From the NCBI GenBank assembly GCA_003153055.1, contig PMBV01000359.1, positions 1 through 12,610 on the forward strand: 12,610 bases of DNA, in the 5' to 3' direction. Each line of letters opens with the position of its first letter. Position 1 is the stretch's first letter. Made by a program: the position numbers and the translations under genes. Of the stretch, positions 8,701 to 12,610 are shown one piece after another. The notes under the pieces were generated by a model. The model was not told where the DNA came from and made no database searches. It was given only the letters and a program-made list of their open reading frames with translations. The DNA is from Myxococcales bacterium (GTDB lineage: Bacteria > Myxococcota > Myxococcia > Myxococcales > Myxococcaceae).

Positions 8701-11700
8701 CACCGGCGTCCCGCTCGAGGTGCCGTGCAGCGAGCTCCAGGCGAAGGCGCCGGCATCGGCCAGAGCCAGGTGTCTGTCGAACTCCGACGTGCTCATCGAT
8801 GTGCCGCCCGGTGTTCCGCCCCTTGCTGGACAGGTCGCCCGCTGGACCGGCAGCGCGCTCGAGGCCCCAGCCATCGCTACCTTCGGCGTGCAGCCAGGTC
8901 AGTCCACGGGCATCGTGGACACCGCCCTCGTCGTCGGGCTCGCCGACGGCGAAACCGTGACGTACGGTTCACTTCCCACCTCGCGGTACTACGTGCACGT
9001 CGTCGGCTACCCGATGGCGCAGCGTGACACCAACGGCGACGGCGTCTTGCTCGGCGCCGAACTCAACGGTGCCCCGCCGGACTTCGGTACGAGCGGCTCA
9101 TTGCCCTCTAACGCGCTCGCGGTGAAGAGCGTTTACACCGCGGTCGAGCCGGACGGCACGCGCGTCCTCCGCTACGACCGAGCCAGAGAGCACGAGTTCT
9201 CGGTCATCGCCCTCACCGGCGTGTCAGCCCTCGCCTACCCCAGCGGTTCCGGTTCGGCCACCGCCGGTCGGGACCTCACCGGCACGCTTCCGCAAGCGCA
9301 GGCCGACGACGCCGAGTACCGCTTCCTCGCCTCGCTCATCGACCCCAACCAGGGCGCCAACCGCAGCGGCCTCACCAGCGGCGACTACGTGCTCCGGCTC
9401 GGGACAGACGACAAAGGCATGGAGTGCGACATCTCCTACGACGCCGTCAACCACACGCTCAGCGGGCGGTGCGGCTCCCAGACACTGGGCGACGTCCTCT
9501 CCACCAGTGACATCCTGTACCTCGAGCTCTTTCTCCGCGGCAACGCCGACAACGTCCTCATCCGGGTTCGCTTCACCGGACTGGGCGCCCCGGGCCTGTC
9601 GGTGCGAGATCTGGAGTTCGGCACCATCAATGACATCCACGCGTCGGTGACCTTCCCGGTGCGGACGTACCGAAGCAACGCGCCGCCCACCAAGGCACCG
9701 TCCACTGGCCCGGCCGCCAACGAGCCGCCCATCCCCCTCGATGACGAGCCCATCCTCTCCGCGGGGCACGTGGCCATCCGTTCCAGCCTCTCGGGAGACC
9801 TCAGGGTGTGGGGCGGCGCCCTCCCATCGAGGACCCTGCTCGCCCAGGGCCGGCTCGAGCTCGCGCGCGACGGCACCGTCGTCTCCCTCGTGTCGATTCC
9901 CGAGGAGTCCGCGCAACTCCTCGGTATCAAGGGGACAGACCTCACCGCCGCGCTCGACCCGAGCGACCCCGCGGGCCTCCCCCTCGAGGTGACGCTCCAG
10001 CCCAGCGACAAGAGCGCGCCCTTGAGCCGCGCGGCGACGCTCCACACGCTCATCCGCGACCTGGGCGTCATGCCGCTCGGTCACACCTTCGTGAAGGACG
10101 TCAGCGTGGCGGACGGCCACCTGGCAAAGCAATTCTCCGACCTCCAGGTGCCCGGACGCGGGCTGGGCCTCACCTTCTCTCGCACCTACGCCAGCAACTC
10201 GAGCGAGCGCTCGCCCCTGGGTCTTGGGTGGAGCCACTCGTACCGCTCCTTCCTCGAGGGTATTCCGAGCAATTCTGGGCGGACGCGTTTGATTGTCATG
10301 GGTGGTTCCGGCGGTGGACAGATGTTCGACTGCAACGCGGTGAACCAGTGTGCCCCCCAGAGGGGCTACCATGGGCGCCTGCAGTACCGGGCCGGCACCG
10401 CCACCCTCCCCTCGGCTGAGTGGCTGTTCCGCACCAAGGGTGGAGTGACGTACCACTTCGAGGCTCAAGTAACCGAGGCGCGGCGTCGACGCCTCGTGGC
10501 CATCGAGGACCAAGTCGGGCGCCGCATCGAGCTCCGCTACGAGGAGCCCCGCGCACCCTCCGAGGTTTCCAAAGTCGTCGAGCCGAGCGGCCGCTCGCTC
10601 AAGCTCACCTACGAGCAAGGCAAACAGACGAACGCCCGCCTCTCGCGCGTCGAGCTGTTTGACCCGTACGGAGTCAGCCTGGGTGCGTGCGTGAAGCTCA
10701 CCTACAACCCGGACGACAATCTCGAGCTCGCCACCCGTGGCCCATGCATCGACGGGGCTGGCCTGTCTCGGTCCGAAAGGTTCATCTACGACACGACCGC
10801 GCTCTCCCCGGAGCTCCGCGCCAACCTCACCGAGTATGTGGACCCCAACGGCAACCACACCACGTACCAATGGATGACCGCCGCAGACACCATTCCCGGC
10901 GAAGACGTCTCAACCTTCTACACAGGCAACCAGAAGGCCGAACGAGTGAAGAACGTCGTGGAGCCCACCGCTACCACAACCTCCTTCGCGTACAGCCTGC
11001 TCGGCATGAAGGGCCAAAACAGTGACGTGTCTTTCATCACCACGGTGACGCCGGCGCGAGCCGACATGAAGGACGCCTCCGGGCGCACCACCTACACCAT
11101 GGACGGCTACGGAAGCACCTCGGCTATCTCGCGGCCGCTGTCCGGGGGCCGCTTCGGCATCTGGACTGAATTCTTCGACCAGCACCACCAACTGGAGAAG
11201 GAAATCGACGCCCGTGGACGCACCACCCGCTACGCCTACGACACCAACGGCAACCTGACGGAGAAGGGGACGTCGGTGGTCCCCCTACCCGGCCAGGGTG
11301 CCGCACCGGCCACCACCATCACAGAGGCCGCAGATGGAACCGCACTGTCCGGCGAGGTGACGGAGCACTGGGAGTACGACGACTTCGCCCAGTGGACCTG
11401 CCACGTCGACGCTGAAGGCCGTGCCGAAAGCCGCGCCATCGACTCAGTCACCGGCCTCGTCACCGAGGTCCACCGGTATGCCACACCAGCCGACAACCCC
11501 ACCGGCTGCGTCCCGCCAGCGCCCTCGAACGACGACAGCGTCGCCACCTCCGAGTACCAAGACATCAACTCTGCCCAAGCCGCGGCCCACGGCCTCCGCG
11601 GAGACCTCGTCGTACACGCCGAGGGAACGGGCGCCGGAGACGTCGGCACCCGCCGCCAAGTCCGCCAGTACGACGCCTACGGCGACGTCGAAACCAGCCA

Positions 11701-12610
11701 CCTCACCGGCGCAAATGGAGCCGACGTCACCAGCCACAGCACCTTCGACGGGCGAAGCCGCCTGCTGACGTCCTCCGACACGATGGGGCATGCCTCCCAA
11801 ACGGACTACGACGAGCTCGACCGCCCGTACCACGTGCAGAAGCTCAACCACACGCCCGTCTCGCTGGACAGCGCCTCACCGGGCAGCGACTTGAAGTTCG
11901 AGTACTACCCGGGCGGACAACTCCACTGGGAGACCAACACCCTGACGCACCTGGTGCGCGAGTACGTCCTCGACGAATTCGGCCGAGTCCGTGAGACGCA
12001 CGAGTCCGGCGGCAACTTGCCCGGCGTCCTCGTCACCCACACGCGCCACGACGAGCACGGAAACGTCATCTCCAAAACAGACAGACGAGCCGTCACCACC
12101 TTCACCGATTACGACTTCGCCGACCGCCCCGTGCGCGTCCTCATGGGCGTCTGCCAGCGCGACACCGATGCCTTCGTCGCTCAGGGCGGAGCGTTGGCTG
12201 CGGTCGGACAGCCGGGCGGGAGCCGCGACTGCGGCGGCAGCACCGCCATCGCATCGACCGTCTCCACCACCACCTACGACGACGTAGGCAACCGCCTCTC
12301 GGAGAGCAACGCCCAAGGCCACCAGACGGCGTACAGCCTCGACAGCCTGTACCGGACAGTGACAGTCGAGTCGCCGGAGGTCCTCGACGAGACGCTGGGC
12401 GGCGGCACCAAGCACTGGGTGACGCACCGGCGCTTCGATCGCACCGGTCTTCTGGTGCGCGAAGAGGACGGCAACGGCCACGCAACCACGACGACGTACG
12501 ACGGCCTACGGCGGGTGGCGACAGTGACGGACGACGTCGGACACACCACCTCGCGCCACTACGCCTGGAATGACAAGGTGACCCAGGAGAGCCTCGCCTT
12601 TGGCGGGACC
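2054..12610 (+). CDS. Giant Ig-like / DUF6531 / RHS-repeat lipoprotein (3' end beyond window)
   Basis: A single frame runs without a stop for 3,519 codons and is still open at the window edge. Residues 1-20 form a lipoprotein signal peptide (Arg-containing start, AAILLLAAVG, then Cys20). Domains in order: Cys-containing N-terminal region (21-243); eight Ig-like units (244-904); GGGSAT linker (911-987); three Ig-like units (1001-1254); SbsA-type Ig domain (1259-1359); carboxypeptidase-regulatory-like domain (1364-1417); ZU5-like segment (about 1463-1595); unassigned region (about 1596-2673) with an EF-hand loop at 2325-2336; DUF6531 (2674-2736); YD repeats (about 2793 to the end). No RHS core DPxG motif, toxin domain or stop is visible. 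RHS/YD repeats are known to form a large beta shell that can enclose a C-terminal effector, and DUF6531 commonly precedes them in polymorphic toxins. The likely role is an envelope-anchored contact or toxin protein; a structural adhesin is the alternative. The gene lies last in a coupled trio with the isomerase. Confidence 0.95.
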   Translation, partial: MRASGISRFAAILLLAAVGCSRQPSPAKEQTLRSAHGALEAGATTNLCTDVVPTSIGPGWLVAGLTTGSAPVPVSAGDTLLVVVEGGGTARVSGAEVLVSTTPLAAAITVATASPVLSFEPSAPGSRASVARISQLPCPQVSLDVLRGAEPTETLATASFSTDATSDPTDVGIQGILLINGQGAAAGRVRGDNVTVADLSSGLPSPPPLLIPLTLDRCVHNVEVINTGAVGSVLSATFIRVDVEPPIVSITSPAAGSLFVSDSIAVEGTRNAKTEQVSVNGAAASVFSGAGFAGRATLDAGTNAVVVAASDICGNVTRTCITVERDSAPPTLVFTGVAEGVLYGGPGAAPGWIVTDAHSASATGYLNYSSTPFVPGTLITSDGDYTLRVTATDLLGNSTLYTVSFSVDTTPPSITLSGFNWDGYVGVDASLTPVFSASDTHPGTVTATLDGQPYLSGTVVTAEGSHVLLVTATDAVGNTSSRTATFTLDRTPPTVTVQGIADGHAYRTPVTIIYSSSDPDLRWIEGFLDWSPFLSGGVVSSPGTHQFGARSWDATWNYAATWITFTLDFNPPVLTVDGPSDGAVLTAGPIRFTFSGSDGETAVTVAATLNGQPYTSGTAIVDEGDYQFIAVATDAAGDTASQSRHVVFNSNPLIISISGVTDGQHVNHAVTLTYSTSDASTATLVATLDGASAASGIQVGTDGTHTLVVTATDQAGHSSTRSVAFTIDLTLPVLTVSAPVDGAKIGASSVEVTGQATDTNTVSVSVNGAPATVGADGNFVFALPLAPFANTVTVVATDAAGNQRTVVRAVRSSTTLPGLALTVPATTSLTTTAAVLRVEGQATPADSVDAVTVMVGGVAVPVASDGTFSRDVALGEGSQEITLVATDGYGLTRSVTLNVVRVVVDAGSGAGGGSATGGGSATGGGSATGGGSATGGGSATGGGSATGGGSATGGGSATGGGSATGGGSATGGGSATGGGSATGGGSAGGPGPGSGGGAGTSLLISISTPSAGTVTNSPTAVVSGTLSGGSAPYSVSVMGLPAIVSGASFTATVTLLDGVQALSVEAQDATGAHASAAISVDLDRVAPSLSLTSPATNPVSVSSSTLTISGTVSDRNLTSLTVAGVPVTPLAGTFVTSVHLILGRNDLPVVATDSAGNQWSIVLHADVNQLPPNIVITTPVDGAEATGAVTTVTARVTSWSPLSSVSIGTGTFTPNTTGVYSAQVPLAFGDNLITVSATNTDGLSNSSQVHVHYGDPSTAPLAVTGIAPRNGTHDVETDTRIAISFNKPFAGNTPASWFRVTLAGEPLPGTYFVVPGNQTVAFAASAPLPEGATLLVQVADVPAAIGPGLASPFHSQLTVRQGRTRVHGIVLDTEARPIPGVHVLVENATLDASTDADGNFDLFMPGEQSWTLRFESPRSGTGASRPVLRRRVYSTAHTTTTLPPIFLTDTNSAAVQRVDSSGADITFSNAYPGLAISAAPGSLAFESGVTTGALTATEIEPHFRAVPLAERSGPRHLWQLQPAGTRLTAPVGVSFANSELLPAGRHALLYAYEPSTHQLTRAGIGRVTSDGASIASMSPFTPKSLEWFGYRGLTEEEDAAAVGALIAAGVEGSPVDGGARRFPPLETNPLKKLFALLVPSAWAQALVGLFEPAMGAADALAAQKGPGLLTGTVRLPRGDVLQATGPSLGSALIGTSTDGKAWEFPFNTTIANTGNLAAPVSVALTANRDTGAILAAPSGTSWHGQGVGSATLATVVDIPLETPPAEGSGSVTWDAGTTHLKVASTTGLTTRSFEYDAQLTAQRSITPDGHASYQATVTLSSSQGAAEQALESVLTFKQVLVNVTAAVDGIAMTGDTGKYSYPYLGPAGSALACASIPAGTRARTTRDATGAATSATVQNTYEACGVVTDVSPGFYATSNIVIDARWLYGKLRLVNRDGSPLPIDCAATQRAGASGNQYVDDVSAISPDDLSTTEVHFFREDDLSQPFAKWKQATVTGVAGACVNGHDAEAGYDRLWVGPRSLTKVSLRARCADIAARKAAGLALSSDDTTYDLATCQRASIVLVPGDRLVLVAVNPKTGHTGLARIVVPAPQTLDPSAAGCSTAGGGVVQTTNADGQSVVLPKCVQQQIGISGDIVLYPPEIDMKVSRRRPDVGITASRAPTLIRSGGQATTDDTMLQVTSHWRVRLAKDQATAPSPSGAGIPAAGATSSLADALVTGVPLEVPCSELQAKAPASARARCLSNSDVLIDVPPGVPPLAGQVARWTGSALEAPAIATFGVQPGQSTGIVDTALVVGLADGETVTYGSLPTSRYYVHVVGYPMAQRDTNGDGVLLGAELNGAPPDFGTSGSLPSNALAVKSVYTAVEPDGTRVLRYDRAREHEFSVIALTGVSALAYPSGSGSATAGRDLTGTLPQAQADDAEYRFLASLIDPNQGANRSGLTSGDYVLRLGTDDKGMECDISYDAVNHTLSGRCGSQTLGDVLSTSDILYLELFLRGNADNVLIRVRFTGLGAPGLSVRDLEFGTINDIHASVTFPVRTYRSNAPPTKAPSTGPAANEPPIPLDDEPILSAGHVAIRSSLSGDLRVWGGALPSRTLLAQGRLELARDGTVVSLVSIPEESAQLLGIKGTDLTAALDPSDPAGLPLEVTLQPSDKSAPLSRAATLHTLIRDLGVMPLGHTFVKDVSVADGHLAKQFSDLQVPGRGLGLTFSRTYASNSSERSPLGLGWSHSYRSFLEGIPSNSGRTRLIVMGGSGGGQMFDCNAVNQCAPQRGYHGRLQYRAGTATLPSAEWLFRTKGGVTYHFEAQVTEARRRRLVAIEDQVGRRIELRYEEPRAPSEVSKVVEPSGRSLKLTYEQGKQTNARLSRVELFDPYGVSLGACVKLTYNPDDNLELATRGPCIDGAGLSRSERFIYDTTALSPELRANLTEYVDPNGNHTTYQWMTAADTIPGEDVSTFYTGNQKAERVKNVVEPTATTTSFAYSLLGMKGQNSDVSFITTVTPARADMKDASGRTTYTMDGYGSTSAISRPLSGGRFGIWTEFFDQHHQLEKEIDARGRTTRYAYDTNGNLTEKGTSVVPLPGQGAAPATTITEAADGTALSGEVTEHWEYDDFAQWTCHVDAEGRAESRAIDSVTGLVTEVHRYATPADNPTGCVPPAPSNDDSVATSEYQDINSAQAAAHGLRGDLVVHAEGTGAGDVGTRRQVRQYDAYGDVETSHLTGANGADVTSHSTFDGRSRLLTSSDTMGHASQTDYDELDRPYHVQKLNHTPVSLDSASPGSDLKFEYYPGGQLHWETNTLTHLVREYVLDEFGRVRETHESGGNLPGVLVTHTRHDEHGNVISKTDRRAVTTFTDYDFADRPVRVLMGVCQRDTDAFVAQGGALAAVGQPGGSRDCGGSTAIASTVSTTTYDDVGNRLSESNAQGHQTAYSLDSLYRTVTVESPEVLDETLGGGTKHWVTHRRFDRTGLLVREEDGNGHATTTTYDGLRRVATVTDDVGHTTSRHYAWNDKVTQESLAFGGT
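2783..4765 (+). other. Stalk array 1: eight Ig-like units
   Basis: Units of about 80 residues begin near 2783, 3029, 3275, 3518, 3755, 3998, 4235 and 4487. Each opens with a D-x-x-P-P-x-x-T-type strand and closes with an ATDxAGN-type strand, as in bacterial Ig-like repeats of surface proteins. Units 3, 5 and 6 share an ATLDG/ATLNG...SG...EG core; the fourth is divergent (SWDATWNYA in place of TATDAAGN). After Cys320 the array has no cysteine, so these folds do not rely on disulfides. Confidence 0.85.
4784..5014 (+). repeat. 18-bp tandem repeat coding a (GGGSAT)n linker
   Basis: Twelve complete 18-base units and a 15-base partial unit encode Gly-Gly-Gly-Ser-Ala-Thr in frame with the giant gene (residues 911-987). 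Variation is almost entirely at third positions. Units 9-10 (4928-4963) and 11-12 (4964-4999) are an exact 36-base duplication. Because 18 is a multiple of three, gain or loss of units keeps the frame. The protein segment should be flexible and separates the two Ig stalks. A short Gly/Pro-rich extension (5015-5053) follows. Confidence 0.97.
5054..5815 (+). other. Stalk array 2: three Ig-like units
   Basis: Three units start near 5054, 5300 and 5555 and show the same features as array 1: an opening P-x-x-x-x-x-x-P strand (for example PSLSLTSPA and PNIVITTPVDG) and a closing VATDSAGN- or SATNTDG-type strand. They are cysteine-free. The higher GC of this block and weaker sequence likeness suggest it is not a recent copy of array 1. 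Confidence 0.8.
5828..6130 (+). other. SbsA-type Ig-like (Big_5) domain
   Basis: The segment coding residues 1259-1359 has the family pattern: GIAPRNGTHDVETDTRIAIS then FNKPF, a strand with GTYFVVPGNQTVAF, and APLPEGATLLVQV, matching the usual opening 'P-x-N/D-G-x-x-D-V', the 'F-s-e/k-P' motif and the 'L-x-x-G-x-x-y-x-v' strand. Such domains are common spacers in bacterial surface proteins. Confidence 0.7.
6143..6304 (+). other. Carboxypeptidase-regulatory-like (transthyretin-fold) domain
   Basis: Residues 1364-1417 show the typical order: VHGIVLDTEARPIPGVHVLV, then a Thr/Ser-rich strand, and the signature TDADGNFDLFMPG. The fold is a small beta sandwich used as a non-catalytic module in many secreted bacterial proteins. 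Confidence 0.85.
6440..6838 (+). other. ZU5-like segment
   Basis: Residues about 1463-1595 contain ISAAPGSLAFESG, a WQLQPAG motif, PVGVSFANSELLPAG, a LLYAYEPST strand and VTSDGASIASM ahead of EWFGYRG. I recognise this arrangement ('AG-l-x-f-x-x-G', 'l-x-P-x-G-x-x-x-x-x-P-v-x-v-x-x-x-N', 'V-s-x-D-G') from ZU5-like modules in large bacterial RHS and Ig proteins. No catalytic residues are evident. Confidence 0.5.
9026..9061 (+). other. EF-hand-type calcium-binding loop
   Basis: The twelve residues DTNGDGVLLGAE (2325-2336) fit the canonical loop: Asp1, Asn3, Asp5, Gly6, hydrophobic Leu8 and Glu12. There is no obvious second loop nearby, so this could be a single extracellular calcium site of the dockerin/EF-hand-like type rather than a paired EF-hand. 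Confidence 0.7.
9680..9751 (+). other. Pro-rich interdomain linker
   Basis: Residues 2543-2566 are rich in Pro, Ala, Thr and acidic residues (APPTKAPSTGPA, then PPIPLDDEP). The composition suggests an extended linker between the unassigned region and the segment leading into DUF6531. Confidence 0.55.
10073..10262 (+). other. DUF6531 domain
   Basis: Residues 2674-2736 carry the family pattern: an opening strand HTFVKDVSVADGHL, FSDLQVPGRGLGLTFSRTY and LGLGWSHSYRSFL, corresponding to 'D-l-x-l-P-G-x-g-l-x-l-x-f-x-R-x-Y' and 'l-G-x-G-W-x-h-x-y'. The domain is known to precede RHS/YD repeats in polymorphic toxins and related proteins and marks the start of the shell-forming part. Confidence 0.9.
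10430..12610 (+). other. RHS/YD-repeat shell (continues past window)
   Basis: At least 727 residues of YD repeats are present. Clear copies include DARGRTTRYAYDTNGNLTEK (11207-11266), TDYDELDRPYHV, VLDEFGRVRETHESGG, TRHDEHGNVISKTD, TYDDVGNRLSESNAQGHQT (from 12275) and RFDRTGLLVREEDGNGHAT. Copies are 20-40 residues apart with irregular inserts holding a few cysteines. YD repeats are known to coil into a large hollow beta shell. The RHS core end motif and C-terminal tip are not in view. Confidence 0.95.

Larger units (their letters stand above)
6839..10072 (+). other. Unassigned 1,078-residue region before the RHS part
   Basis: I recognise no domain over residues 1596-2673. It begins with an acidic stretch and a hydrophobic segment (6935-7039), followed by beta-rich sequence with 12 cysteines at residues 1873, 1904, 1945, 2002, 2031, 2056, 2101, 2124, 2225, 2240, 2458 and 2473. 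Taken in order these make six neighbouring pairs 15-57 residues apart, as expected for local disulfides in an exported protein. An EF-hand loop lies at 9026-9061 and a Pro-rich linker at 9680-9751. The last 110 residues, from SAGHVAIRSSLSGDLRVWGG onward, lead directly into DUF6531. Confidence 0.6.

Noticed and set aside
9224..10870. Antisense 548-codon open frame
   Set aside because: It lies opposite the well-supported DUF6531/RHS frame, shows no domain or ribosome site, and has the Arg/Gly/Val-rich, low-complexity composition typical of shadow frames in high-GC DNA.
2054..12610. Possible frameshift or split into several genes
   Set aside because: I read the frame codon by codon; it stays in one phase with no stop, and recognised domains from Ig to YD repeats are all in that phase.

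Overview
The window is wall-to-wall coding DNA on the + strand and looks like part of one transcription unit. It carries three genes: the 3' end of a glycine-rich surface protein (1-1233), a small parvulin-type prolyl isomerase lipoprotein (1230-2057), and the first 3,519 codons of a giant lipoprotein that is still open at the last base (2054-12610). Both junctions are 4-base start/stop overlaps (ATGA and GTGA). I see no promoter, terminator, RNA gene, CRISPR array or insertion sequence. No stretch over 300 bases lacks a gene.

The sequence suggests a myxobacterium (Myxococcota). The reasons are high GC with C/G-ending codons, many long stop-free antisense frames, lipoprotein signals, and a (Gly-Gly-Gly-Ser-Ala-Thr)n linker of the kind I associate with myxobacterial lipoproteins. 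This is inference; no marker gene is present to prove it.

The giant protein is the main content. In order it has: a lipoprotein signal peptide (Cys20); a Cys-containing N-terminal region; eight Ig-like units of about 80 residues; a 12.8-copy GGGSAT linker encoded by an 18-bp tandem repeat; three more Ig-like units; an SbsA-type Ig domain; a carboxypeptidase-regulatory-like domain; a ZU5-like segment; about 1,080 residues I cannot assign, containing 12 cysteines in six close pairs and one perfect EF-hand loop; a DUF6531 domain; and at least 727 residues of RHS/YD repeats running off the window. This is the general plan of a stalked YD-shell protein, comparable with Bacillus WapA or animal teneurins and with RHS polymorphic toxins. 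Any C-terminal RHS core motif, toxin and immunity gene would lie beyond base 12610.

The working model, an inference, is that the isomerase is a dedicated folding factor for two very long proline-rich extracytoplasmic proteins made from the same message. The giant product would sit on the envelope through its lipid, with the Ig units and flexible linker as a stalk presenting the RHS shell. The partial upstream gene would supply a second, solenoid-like surface component.
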